From the NCBI RefSeq assembly GCF_003460605.1, contig NZ_QTVN01000022.1:1-19230 (forward strand): a DNA stretch of 19,230 bases. The letters are read 5' to 3'. A model generated the notes under the pieces. That model worked only from the letters and a program-made list of their open reading frames with translations. It ran no database searches and was not told the DNA's origin. Shown here in pieces: positions 13,242-19,230 of this stretch. The stretch is from Ruminococcus sp. AF31-8BH (GTDB lineage Bacteria; Bacillota; Clostridia; Lachnospirales; Lachnospiraceae). Both the position numbers and the translations under genes were made by a program. The number at the start of each line of letters is the position of its first letter. Positions within the stretch are counted from its first letter, which is position 1.

Positions 13242-14636
13242 ATGGCATCTATTATCAAGCGAAAGAAAAACTATTCCGTTGTTTACAACTATGTGGATGA
13301 AAACGGAGAAACCAAACAGAAGTGGGAAACCTGGCATACCCACAAAGAGGCCTTGAAGCGCAAGGCGGAAATCGAAAATCAGCAGCACACGGGAACTTTT
13401 CTCCCGCCAAGCAATCAGACAATCACCGAGTTCCTTTATGACTTCGTATCTCTTTACGGAGAAAAGAAATGGGGTGTGTCTATGTATGACAGCCAAACAG
13501 CGCTGATTGCGAACTATATCAATCCGATCATCGGTGATATGGAGGTACAGGCGGTTACTCCCCGTGCGGTTGACGGTTATATCCAGACCTTGCAGAAAAC
13601 CAAGTCAGTGTCCACCAAAACCCGAAAGGCCGTTACCACCTATGTCAGCGACAAGACCATTGAAAAGATCATCAAGCTCCTGCGGTGTGCGTTTAAGCAG
13701 GCGGTACGCTGGGAAATCATTGCAAGAAATCCCTTTGACAATGTGATCCTCCCGAAAACGGAGTATGCGAAACGGGATATCTGGACAGCGGATATGATCC
13801 GTCTTGCCCTGGACAAATGCACGGACAGCAAGCTCTATGTAGCAATGAACCTTTCCTTTGCCTGCTCTCTGCGTATGGGTGAAATCCTGGGGCTGACCTG
13901 GGAGAACGTCCATATTTCCGATGAAGATATTGCGGCGGATAACGCCTATGTCTACATCGACAAGGAGCTGACACGGGCTTCCAAACGGGCGATTGAAACA
14001 CTGGGTGAGAAGGATATCTATTACATCTTCACTCCGCTCATGCCGAACACCAGCACAAGAATTGTTCTGAAAAAGCCGAAAACCAATTCCAGTATCCGTA
14101 AGGTGTGGCTGCCGAAAACGCTGGCTTACATCCTGCGGGAATGGAAGAAGTCCCAGGACGAGCTGAAAGGCTTCCTGGGCGACGAGTATCAGGATTTCGA
14201 TCTGGTGGTGGCACTTCCCAATGGACGGCCCTGCGAGGATCGGATCATCCTCAAAGAGTTTGCAAAGCTCCGTGAGGACGCAGGGCTGCCGAAGGTGGTC
14301 TTTCATTCTCTCCGTCATTCCAGTACCACCTACAAACTGAAACTCAACCACGGCGATCTGAAAGCCACCCAGGGCGATACAGGCCATGACGAGATTGACA
14401 TGATAACCAGTATCTATGCTCACATTCTGGACGAGGATAGAAAGGTCAATGCTCAGAAATTCGAGACTGCCTTCTATACCAAGCCTGATCTTCGCAACGT
14501 CCGTCCGCCGGAGGAATCGACAAAATCGGAGCCTGCGACCCTGGACCTTGAAAGCCTTGTGGAGCAGCTTCAAAAGTCGCCGGAGCTGGCAAGTGCGCTC
14601 GCAGCCCTGATAGCGGCGCAAGCCCCGGCAAAGTGA
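13242..14636 (+). CDS. int: Tyrosine recombinase/integrase (left element)
   Basis: A 464-aa site-specific recombinase that integrates and excises the element. It has an N-terminal arm-binding domain (2-55, MASIIKRKKNYSVVYNYVDENG), a SAM-like core-binding domain (60-165) and a catalytic domain (178-412). Catalytic residues by motif are Arg211 (CSLRMGE), a Lys near 280, His355 and Arg358 (HSLRHS), His382 (GDTGH) and the nucleophile Tyr392 (IYAHI). All are present, so it should be active. The start ATG 13242 follows AAGGAAG; a GTG at 13218 is possible but has no good site. It runs towards the tRNA-Arg fragment 190 bp away. It is a clear homologue of the integrase at 16407, with shared blocks such as RDIWTAD and TYKLKLN. 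Confidence 0.95.
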   Translation: MASIIKRKKNYSVVYNYVDENGETKQKWETWHTHKEALKRKAEIENQQHTGTFLPPSNQTITEFLYDFVSLYGEKKWGVSMYDSQTALIANYINPIIGDMEVQAVTPRAVDGYIQTLQKTKSVSTKTRKAVTTYVSDKTIEKIIKLLRCAFKQAVRWEIIARNPFDNVILPKTEYAKRDIWTADMIRLALDKCTDSKLYVAMNLSFACSLRMGEILGLTWENVHISDEDIAADNAYVYIDKELTRASKRAIETLGEKDIYYIFTPLMPNTSTRIVLKKPKTNSSIRKVWLPKTLAYILREWKKSQDELKGFLGDEYQDFDLVVALPNGRPCEDRIILKEFAKLREDAGLPKVVFHSLRHSSTTYKLKLNHGDLKATQGDTGHDEIDMITSIYAHILDEDRKVNAQKFETAFYTKPDLRNVRPPEESTKSEPATLDLESLVEQLQKSPELASALAALIAAQAPAK

Positions 14637-14650
14637 TCCGAAAAATCGAA

Positions 14651-14711
14651 TTAGCAAAACATAGAATTTTCTTAGCAAATTTCTGAAAAGCGTTCGAGTC
14701 CAATTAGCAAA
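14651..14711. repeat. Three phased TTAGCAAA direct repeats next to int
   Basis: TTAGCAAA occurs at 14651-14658, 14672-14679 and 14704-14711, all in the same orientation. Start-to-start spacings are 21 and 32 bp, about two and three turns of B-DNA, so all copies face the same side of the helix. Short same-face repeats 15-75 bp after int resemble arm-type integrase binding sites. A partial copy (TTAGCA) lies at about 12912, upstream of xis. Confidence 0.55.
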
Positions 14712-14730
14712 TATACATCATGCGGCGCAT

Positions 14731-14767
14731 AAAAATCTCCCGGTAACGGAAGTGAAATTACCGGGAG
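14731..14767 (-). terminator. Minus-strand terminator, distal to tRNA fragment
   Basis: CTCCCGGTAA (14737-14746) and TTACCGGGAG (14758-14767) form a perfect 10-bp stem with an 11-nt loop. The T-tract (ATTTTTAT) lies only on the minus-strand side, so it stops transcripts coming from the right. Confidence 0.7.
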
Positions 14768-14777
14768 AAGGAGGAAC

Positions 14778-14814
14778 AAAAAACGCTGCAAACCCCGAAA
14801 AAAGGCTTGCAGCG
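14778..14814 (-). terminator. Minus-strand terminator directly after tRNA-Arg fragment
   Basis: On the minus strand, CGCTGCAA (14814 to 14807) and TTGCAGCG (14791 to 14784) form an 8-bp stem followed by TTTTTT (14783 to 14778). It stands 12 bp after the tRNA 3' end, where the natural terminator of a tRNA gene would be. Confidence 0.8.
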
Positions 14815-14825
14815 GTGCTTTCTGA

Positions 14826-14867
14826 CGTCCCAGAGAGGATTTGAACCTCCGACCCCACGCTTAGGAG
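14826..14867 (-). tRNA. 3' fragment of tRNA-Arg(CCT), attachment-site remnant
   Basis: The minus strand shows a tRNA from anticodon loop to discriminator base. It has loop CTCCTAA (14867 to 14861, anticodon CCT), 3' anticodon stem GCGTG, variable bases GGGTC, T arm GGAGG-TTCAAAT-CCTCT, 3' acceptor strand CTGGGAC and G73, with no encoded CCA. The 5' anticodon strand should read CACGC but GAGCT stands there, and no D arm or GTCCCAG acceptor follows upstream. The tRNA is therefore only a 3' portion, broken at the anticodon loop. Anticodon-loop breaks are typical crossover points of tyrosine integrases, so this is best read as an att site. Confidence 0.8.
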
Positions 14868-14886
14868 AGCTCCAACCTATTGTCAC

Positions 14887-15001
14887 TCTCTGTCAATCTG
14901 AGGTAAGGTAAACCCATATGGGACACTATTAAAAACTGTTTCCGATTCAATTTGAGTTATTCTGAATACCCCCTCTGTCAAGCTCTGTAAAGCTCTGAAA
15001 G
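14887..15001. repeat. Tandem 10-bp repeats plus distal copy beside the tRNA fragment
   Basis: Three units follow head to tail: CCTCTGTCAA (14972-14981), GCTCTGTAAA (14982-14991) and GCTCTGAAAG (14992-15001). A fourth, TCTCTGTCAA, lies at 14887-14896, 20 bp from the tRNA break. The 10-bp period keeps all tandem copies on one helix face. Together they look like arm-type sites of an integrase on the right-hand side of the att core. A 10-bp palindrome CCCATATGGG lies between them at 14913-14922. Confidence 0.5.
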
Positions 15002-15218
15002 TTAGCTGATTGTTTGCTCTAGCTAATAATTGGGGAATGCCTTGATATTACCATCGACATCTGTTATATGACCACCATGCTTCGTACGTTCGATCATGGT
15101 AAACAGTATTCAATTAAACTTCCTATCGAAAGCACAAGATATTTTCTTGTCTATAAATAATATAACGCATACGAGACGGTTTGTCCATGCGTTTTTGACT
15201 GGCAAATTTTATATTTTA
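15002..15218. other. Intergenic DNA between att region and Fic gene
   Basis: No gene is seen. A weak hairpin ACGCAT/ATGCGT (15165-15170 with 15187-15192) with inner GAC/GTC pairs is followed by TTTTT on the plus strand. It could terminate rightward transcripts from the left element before they reach the Fic gene. Otherwise only AT-rich sequence is present. Confidence 0.35.
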
Positions 15219-16319
15219 TTACGATATTTTTTTCAAAATCTTTTTCGCATTTGTCTTTGAAAAATCACTTAACCGATAAGATCGGACTCTTGTCTTTACA
15301 ATGATTGGAATTAACAAACCATTATTTACCAGCTTTGCACATCGATTAATAATCGTTTTGTTGGTTACACCTAGCATTTTGCTGACTTCAATTGGTGTAA
15401 ACTCATATAATCGCTTTTTTAACAGAAATGCTAAGAATTCTTTTTCTTTTGCATTTAAATAAGATAGACTTCCATCTAACTCGTCGTTTTCGGATGTTTT
15501 TGATAATTCATATACCTTTTTAGAATACAATTCCATCATCCGCAAAAAATAATTGATCCAAATTTCCGGATGAGGAGGGTTTTCTCTTCCTGAATAATAT
15601 AACGCCGGTAACCCCATTTGCAGTGATGCATAATACTCATCTGGATCATAGGCAAAATATTCTTCCAGAGAACCTATTCCATTAAAACCATATCCATAAT
15701 AATCAAGAATATAGCCTGACATTAATCTGGCGGTTCTTCCATTTCCATCTTCAAAAGGATGAATAGTAACCAATTGATAATGAACTACAGCAGCAATAAT
15801 CAGCGGATGATCATCTGTAGTATTTACATATTCAACAAGTTCATCCAACAAGTCTGGAATATCAATATACTCTGGTGGAATATATTCCGCTGCGCCTGTT
15901 TCGGAATCATATACTGCAAATAACATTCCAGGTGGCATAGGGCCTCTTAAGCCTATCTTTTCTTTTGACGCACCTTTTTCAACCATTGCCTGCACTTCTA
16001 AAATCATTTCTTTTGAAAAAGCTTCTTTCTTTTTCAGTTTTTCTTCTAAAAAATTTAAAGCCAAAAAGTAATTACGAACTTCCTGTTCTGGCTTTAAAAA
16101 ATGTTTGTGAGGATCACTATCAATAGCCTCATTTGCCTGTTTTTCAGTTAATGGATTTCCTTCAATCTTATTAGAAGCATAGGAACTTTTTTTCTTAGAG
16201 TTTTTTCTAAGTCTGTTTTTTATAACAGGTGGCATTTCTATCGTACTAAGAGAAAAACGCTTTTCGTCTATTTCCGATATTTTTTTTAAAATTTCATTTG
16301 TTAACGTAACCTTAATCAC
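15219..16319 (-). CDS. Fic-domain protein (probable AMPylase, toxin-like)
   Basis: A 366-aa Fic enzyme. These transfer AMP or another nucleotide group to hydroxyl groups of target proteins. The catalytic motif HPFEDGNGRTAR (about 187-198 from this start) is complete. An inhibitory helix motif SNKIEGN (49-55, the S/T-xxx-E-G/N pattern) lies N-terminal, marking a class II, self-inhibited Fic. The target-binding flap is LFAVYDSETGAAEYIPP, and a C-terminal winged helix (FTPIEVSKMLGVTNKTIINRCAKL) could bind DNA. The start is GTG 16319: GGAGG (16332 to 16328) stands eight bases before it. The longer ATG at 16343 would lie upstream of the predicted transcript start near 16339. It is the gene nearest the att remnant in the right module, so it is probably cargo. 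Confidence 0.88.
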   Translation of the reverse strand: MIKVTLTNEILKKISEIDEKRFSLSTIEMPPVIKNRLRKNSKKKSSYASNKIEGNPLTEKQANEAIDSDPHKHFLKPEQEVRNYFLALNFLEEKLKKKEAFSKEMILEVQAMVEKGASKEKIGLRGPMPPGMLFAVYDSETGAAEYIPPEYIDIPDLLDELVEYVNTTDDHPLIIAAVVHYQLVTIHPFEDGNGRTARLMSGYILDYYGYGFNGIGSLEEYFAYDPDEYYASLQMGLPALYYSGRENPPHPEIWINYFLRMMELYSKKVYELSKTSENDELDGSLSYLNAKEKEFLAFLLKKRLYEFTPIEVSKMLGVTNKTIINRCAKLVNNGLLIPIIVKTRVRSYRLSDFSKTNAKKILKKIS

Positions 16320-16345
16320 ATGATCCACCTCCATTTCATCCATAT

Positions 16346-16374
16346 ATTATATCGTTTTATGAATTGTTTTTCCA
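16346..16374 (-). promoter_or_regulatory. Promoter of the Fic gene
   Basis: On the minus strand, TATAAT (16351 to 16346) is preceded by TGGAAA (16374 to 16369) with a 17-bp spacer. The -10 is perfect and the -35 matches 4 of 6. The -35 touches the first of the 11-bp repeats upstream, which may therefore control it. Confidence 0.65.
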
Positions 16375-16405
16375 CTAAAATTACACTATTTTTTCACTAT
16401 TTTTC
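16373..16405. repeat. Three 11-bp iterons between int and fic
   Basis: CACTA begins at 16373, 16384 and 16395, exactly 11 bp apart: units CACTAAAATTA, CACTATTTTTT and CACTATTTTTC. They fill the gap between the second integrase stop and the Fic promoter. The one-turn spacing suggests cooperative protein binding, by a regulator of fic or by the integrase. Confidence 0.5.
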
Positions 16406-16406
16406 A

Positions 16407-17798
16407 TTACTTCATTGTCTTCGCCAGCGAATTGAGTAATGCCCGCATCTCTGGATTTGCCAACACTTTTGCCAAAAGTTCAGGATCGACTTCATCAGCA
16501 ACAGTTGCATTATTATTTTCCTGCTGTACATGCATCTGTGGATCCAGATTCTTCTTCTCATAAAATGCTTCTTCAAAAAGCTCTGCATTTTTCCTTCGGT
16601 CATCATCCAGAATATGAGAGTACACATCCGTAACCATATTGACCTGAGCATGACCGGAATCACCCTGTACCGCTTTGATGTCCCCACCATTCAGTTTCAG
16701 CTTATAAGTAACGCTGCTATGACGGAAACTGTGAAACACAACCGGTGGGAGATTATAGTCCTCAATCAGTTTCTTTAAAGGACCACGGATTGCTCCATCA
16801 CCAAGAGGAAGTCCAAAGGTACTTGCCATAACCAGGTTATAGTCCATATATTCATCACTCAGGATTTCTTTCATTTCATCCTGTTCAGCTTTCCAGTCTA
16901 CCAACATATTAGCGACACTCTTTGGTAAGAATATCTTACGCACACTGCTTTCTGTCTTTGGTGTTTTCAGAATACGGACCGTAGAATTCTTCTTATGATT
17001 TGTCGGGAATACCAACAACACATCTTTTCCATCCAATGCATTCAACGATTCTTTTCTTATACGCTGTGATTCTTTGTTGATGAAGACATATGCACGGTTT
17101 TCTTCAATTGCCTCAGGAGAAATATCTACACAATCCCAGGTAAGACCAAGCAGCTCACCAAGTCGCAGGGAACATGAGAAAGATAGATTAATTGCGAGCT
17201 TTAATCGCTCATCTTCACAGACACTGAGCGCATACATTAATGTATCCGCTGTCCAGATGTCTCTTTTTTGTGATTTATGTTTTGGTACAGTCGCATGGGT
17301 GCAAGGATTCTTCTCCATCAACTCCCATTTCACTGCCTGTTCAAAACAGTTTCTAAGCAGCTTATTAATATCCCTGACCGTACTGGAAGATACAAATTCA
17401 TTTCGACTGGTTTTATTCAATGGATTGATAACTGCACGTCTCTTCAAAAGACTCTGATAATATCTTTCGATGAATCGGGTATTGATCTCTGAAAGTTTCG
17501 TATCACCAATAATTGGAAGAATATAGTTATTGATAAGAGAGACATTTCCTTCATATGTAGAAAGCGCCCAGTTTTCTTTTCCATAAAGTGCAACATACTC
17601 TGTAATAAGCTCATCCAGTGTTTTGCATTTACGAACGACAAATGATCCCATCTCTTTTTTATATTCAATTTCTTTTTTTCTTCTCTTTGCTTCGGCTTTC
17701 GTTTCATAGGTTTCCCATTTCTGTTTCCTCTCACCTTTTTCATTCGTATAAGAATAGATTACATTAAATTTTCCGTTTCGTTCTCTTATTGATGCCAT
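16407..17798 (-). CDS. int: Tyrosine recombinase/integrase (right module)
   Basis: A 463-aa integrase with the same three-domain plan as the one at 13242. It has an N-terminal arm-binding segment MASIRERNGKFNVIYSYTNEKG, a core-binding domain (60-165), and a catalytic domain with Arg212 (CSLRLGE), His356 and Arg359 (HSFRHS), His383 (GDSGH) and Tyr393 (VYSHI). All catalytic residues are present. By eye about half of the aligned positions match the left integrase, but codon use is more AT-rich, so they diverged before meeting here. The start ATG 17798 is one base after the stop of the upstream four-HTH gene, whose end supplies AAGGAG. It runs leftward to the Fic gene and the tRNA-Arg fragment. 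Confidence 0.95.
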   Translation of the reverse strand: MASIRERNGKFNVIYSYTNEKGERKQKWETYETKAEAKRRKKEIEYKKEMGSFVVRKCKTLDELITEYVALYGKENWALSTYEGNVSLINNYILPIIGDTKLSEINTRFIERYYQSLLKRRAVINPLNKTSRNEFVSSSTVRDINKLLRNCFEQAVKWELMEKNPCTHATVPKHKSQKRDIWTADTLMYALSVCEDERLKLAINLSFSCSLRLGELLGLTWDCVDISPEAIEENRAYVFINKESQRIRKESLNALDGKDVLLVFPTNHKKNSTVRILKTPKTESSVRKIFLPKSVANMLVDWKAEQDEMKEILSDEYMDYNLVMASTFGLPLGDGAIRGPLKKLIEDYNLPPVVFHSFRHSSVTYKLKLNGGDIKAVQGDSGHAQVNMVTDVYSHILDDDRRKNAELFEEAFYEKKNLDPQMHVQQENNNATVADEVDPELLAKVLANPEMRALLNSLAKTMK

Positions 17799-17799
17799 A

Positions 17800-18789
17800 T
17801 TATTGCATACTCCTTTCCAAATCTCTTTGCTCCATCCAGTCCTCAAATTCATCCCGACGGATTCTAACTCGACTGCCAACTTTTATTACTGTGAACTTTC
17901 CTGTATCCGCCCACTTGTTGATCATGCTTCTGCTGACCTTTGCCAGATAGGAAGCTTCATCAAAAGTAAGATACTTTATATTTCCATTGCTTCCTCGTAT
18001 TCCGGTCTGTGATAATTTCTTCCGCCGGTAATTAGCCAGGGCAATATTTTGTTCCTGTGCAAGTTCTTCATAATCATTCGATGGATCCAGCTTATACCGA
18101 TCCTGACCTTCCAGAAATTTTTGAAAACTCTCTTTTGTGATCCTTTTCTTTTCTGCAATCACAATGAATTCAAAAAAATGACTATACTTCGGATTATCAA
18201 GAATTGTATATACTGAGCTTCTGGTTGTTCCTAGCAGCTGTGCCATCTCTGGCATCGTAATAGTTGCATCTTCCAGAAGAGCGTCCTTTTCTCTGTCTTC
18301 CTTTGTCCGATACCGGGACTGGCTTTTATACCAATTCTGAAAAGATTCTTTTGGTATACGTTTCCAGTAATCGACAATAACAGCTTCCATTTGATTTTTC
18401 TTGAGTAAATCATAAACAAGATATTCATCAACACCCAACAGATCCGCGACTTCCTTAACAGAATAGGACCAGGATTTCAATTCTTTCCCCGGTTCTTCTC
18501 CGGTAACTTTATGGTATTTAATCTGATTGGCGTACCATTTTTCAAAGCTGGCAATATTGATTCGTATCTTTCCGGCAATCTCTTTTGATTCAAAAACATT
18601 TTTATGCACCAGCCAGTATCGATCTGTCTTTTTTAATCCCAGTATCTTTCCCATTTCCGGCACGGTCATCCAGGTTCTCTTTTGTGTCGGACGCCGTTTG
18701 TAAGGACTGTCTTCTGATATCTTTGAAATGATTTCTTCAACATCGTCCATTTCCGGAACTTCTTTTTGTTTCATAATCGCTGTTGCCAT
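17800..18789 (-). CDS. Protein with four tandem excisionase-type HTH domains
   Basis: A 329-aa protein built from four copies of the small Xis/HTH_17-like winged-helix unit that normally makes a whole excisionase. They lie at about residues 40-92 (MTVPEMGKILGLKKTDRYWL), 108-159 (YSVKEVADLLGVDEYLVYDL), 177-231 (ITMPEMAQLLGTTRSSVYTI) and 272-321 (LTFDEASYLAKVSRSMINKW). Each ends in an R-I-x-x-x-S/E-F-x-x-W/F wing pattern such as KRIPKESFQNWY or VRIRRDEFEDWM. It is translated together with the integrase one base downstream, so it is probably its recombination directionality factor or regulator. One chain could contact four phased sites. No enzyme domain is visible. The start ATG 18789 is the first in frame. 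Confidence 0.85.
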   Translation of the reverse strand: MATAIMKQKEVPEMDDVEEIISKISEDSPYKRRPTQKRTWMTVPEMGKILGLKKTDRYWLVHKNVFESKEIAGKIRINIASFEKWYANQIKYHKVTGEEPGKELKSWSYSVKEVADLLGVDEYLVYDLLKKNQMEAVIVDYWKRIPKESFQNWYKSQSRYRTKEDREKDALLEDATITMPEMAQLLGTTRSSVYTILDNPKYSHFFEFIVIAEKKRITKESFQKFLEGQDRYKLDPSNDYEELAQEQNIALANYRRKKLSQTGIRGSNGNIKYLTFDEASYLAKVSRSMINKWADTGKFTVIKVGSRVRIRRDEFEDWMEQRDLERSMQ

Positions 18790-18862
18790 TTATTCTTCAC
18801 TTCCTGTCTTTTTAGTGTTAGTATTTTTTCTTATATCATATCTCAAATCCAGATAAAAATTT

Positions 18863-18903
18863 AGGATGTCGATTGCAGACAAAATCTGCCTGATCAACAT
18901 CCT
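18863..18903. terminator. Bidirectional terminator between two HTH genes
   Basis: AGGATGT (18863-18869) pairs with ACATCCT (18897-18903), continued by GAT/ATC and an inner GCAGA/TCTGC stem. T-rich tracts flank both sides (AAATTTTTAT on the minus strand, TTTTTT on the plus). It ends the transcript of the 58-aa gene before the four-HTH gene, which therefore needs its own promoter or read-through. The remaining 18790-18862 is AT-rich leader. Confidence 0.75.
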
Positions 18904-18908
18904 GTTTT

Positions 18909-19085
18909 TTACTGCTCCAAGTTATCGAGCCAGTCGTCAAAACTCTTCTTAGAGATGCGATACTTTCCGCCATCCAACTGGATCCACCGGAATTCTTTTT
19001 TCTTTAAAAGGTTATAAATAGTAGGTCTGCTGACTCCTAAGATTTCCTGTAACTCTTGTACTGTATAACATCTTTTCTCTAACAT
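18909..19085 (-). CDS. 58-aa excisionase-like HTH protein
   Basis: A small intact gene encoding a 58-aa Xis-type protein: MLEKRCYTVQELQEILGV, then SRPTIYNLLKKKEFRWIQLD, ending RISKKSFDDWLDNLEQ. It is essentially one winged HTH. Its pattern matches the xis product at 13015 closely (YTVxxxxxILG, RISKxSFDxWLDxL). GAGGAT lies seven bases before ATG 19085, and the stop is TAA at 18911-18909. It is separated from the downstream four-HTH gene by a terminator, so it is transcribed alone or upstream-regulated. It is likely the excisionase or a regulator of the right-hand module. Confidence 0.85.
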   Translation of the reverse strand: MLEKRCYTVQELQEILGVSRPTIYNLLKKKEFRWIQLDGGKYRISKKSFDDWLDNLEQ

Positions 19086-19194
19086 TTCTTTATCCTCTTT
19101 TCTTTGAAATATGAAAGAAAAATTATTCCTTCATATAACGAAACGCTCAGAGGTTGTTTTACAGTGGTCAAAAGCAAATTTTTTTACTTTTTTC

Positions 19195-19223
19195 TTACGA
19201 GTTTTCTTTAATGCAACTCGTAA
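19195..19223. repeat. 9-bp inverted repeat upstream of the small HTH gene
   Basis: TTACGAGTT (19195-19203) and AACTCGTAA (19215-19223) form a perfect dyad with an 11-bp spacer, about 110 bp before the 58-aa gene. It is a candidate operator. The sequence between it and 19085 is AT-rich with no clear promoter hexamer pair. Confidence 0.45.
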
Positions 19224-19230
19224 CATTAGA

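Noticed and set aside
13605..14678. 357-codon open frame antisense to the left integrase
   Set aside because: It is fully covered by the integrase on the other strand, has no ribosome binding site and its translation shows no family motif. It is a by-product of GC-rich codon use.
14690..14701. GTTCGAGTCC, resembling a tRNA T loop
   Set aside because: No T stem, acceptor or anticodon arm can be built around it on either strand. It is treated as coincidence, unlike the real fragment at 14826-14867.
16320..16343. ATG start of the Fic protein at 16343
   Set aside because: It lies only three bases after the TATAAT box, upstream of the expected transcription start, whereas GTG 16319 has a GGAGG site.
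1..19230. CRISPR arrays, rRNA genes, known riboswitches
   Set aside because: No regularly spaced 24-40-bp repeats, no rRNA-like sequence and no riboswitch core were recognised by reading both strands. The only repeats are the short phased sets reported.

Overview
The window looks like accessory DNA from a low-to-mid GC gut Firmicute, probably a Clostridia/Lachnospiraceae-type genome. The basis is the AGGAGG-type ribosome binding sites, the TTGACA/TATAAT promoters, and the gene families present (LytTR/HPK10 two-component system, MobC, Xis/Int pairs of conjugative elements). It is a mosaic of mobile elements rather than core chromosome. Base composition shifts by eye between blocks: the mobilisation, sigma and integrase parts are GC-richer, the transporter cassette is intermediate, and everything right of about 14.9 kb is AT-rich.

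Layout. (1) About 2-1903, minus strand: a near-complete group II intron encoding a reverse transcriptase/maturase. Its 5' splice site is fixed by exon-binding pairings, and its 3' end falls almost at the first base of the window. (2) 1947-4571: a small cupin gene (+) and, on the other strand, a three-gene overlapping operon of a MarR regulator, a DUF5131-like protein and a SplB-like radical SAM protein. The operon has a strong promoter overlapped by an 18-bp perfect inverted repeat. (3) 4549-5467: the remnant of a mobilisation module, with a relaxase cut off after its HUH motif, MobC, and a probable oriT. (4) 5504-11459: an XRE regulator facing a cargo cassette of small HTH protein, LytTR response regulator, AgrC-like histidine kinase, two ABC permeases and an ABC ATPase, arranged as two promoter-led units. 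(5) 11834-14636: conjugative-element regulatory and integration genes (sigma-like factor, HTH protein, 520 bp of noncoding DNA, excisionase, tyrosine integrase). (6) 14651-15001: attachment-site region with the 3' part of a tRNA-Arg(CCT), two minus-strand terminators, and sets of phased short repeats on both sides. (7) 15219-19223: a second integrative module on the minus strand, with a 58-aa Xis-like protein, a protein with four tandem excisionase-type HTH domains, a second integrase homologous to the first, and a Fic protein next to the tRNA remnant.

How it works together. The left element (parts 3 to 5) keeps int, xis, mobC and oriT but shows no conjugation machinery, and its relaxase is truncated. 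It therefore looks like a deletion derivative that could move only with help in trans. Its cargo reads as a peptide- or antibiotic-sensing detoxification system: kinase and regulator in one unit, the exporter in the next behind its own promoter and a 17-bp dyad. The right module carries its own recombination genes and a toxin-like Fic enzyme. The two integrase genes converge on one tRNA-Arg fragment, and that arrangement is the most interesting structural feature of the window.
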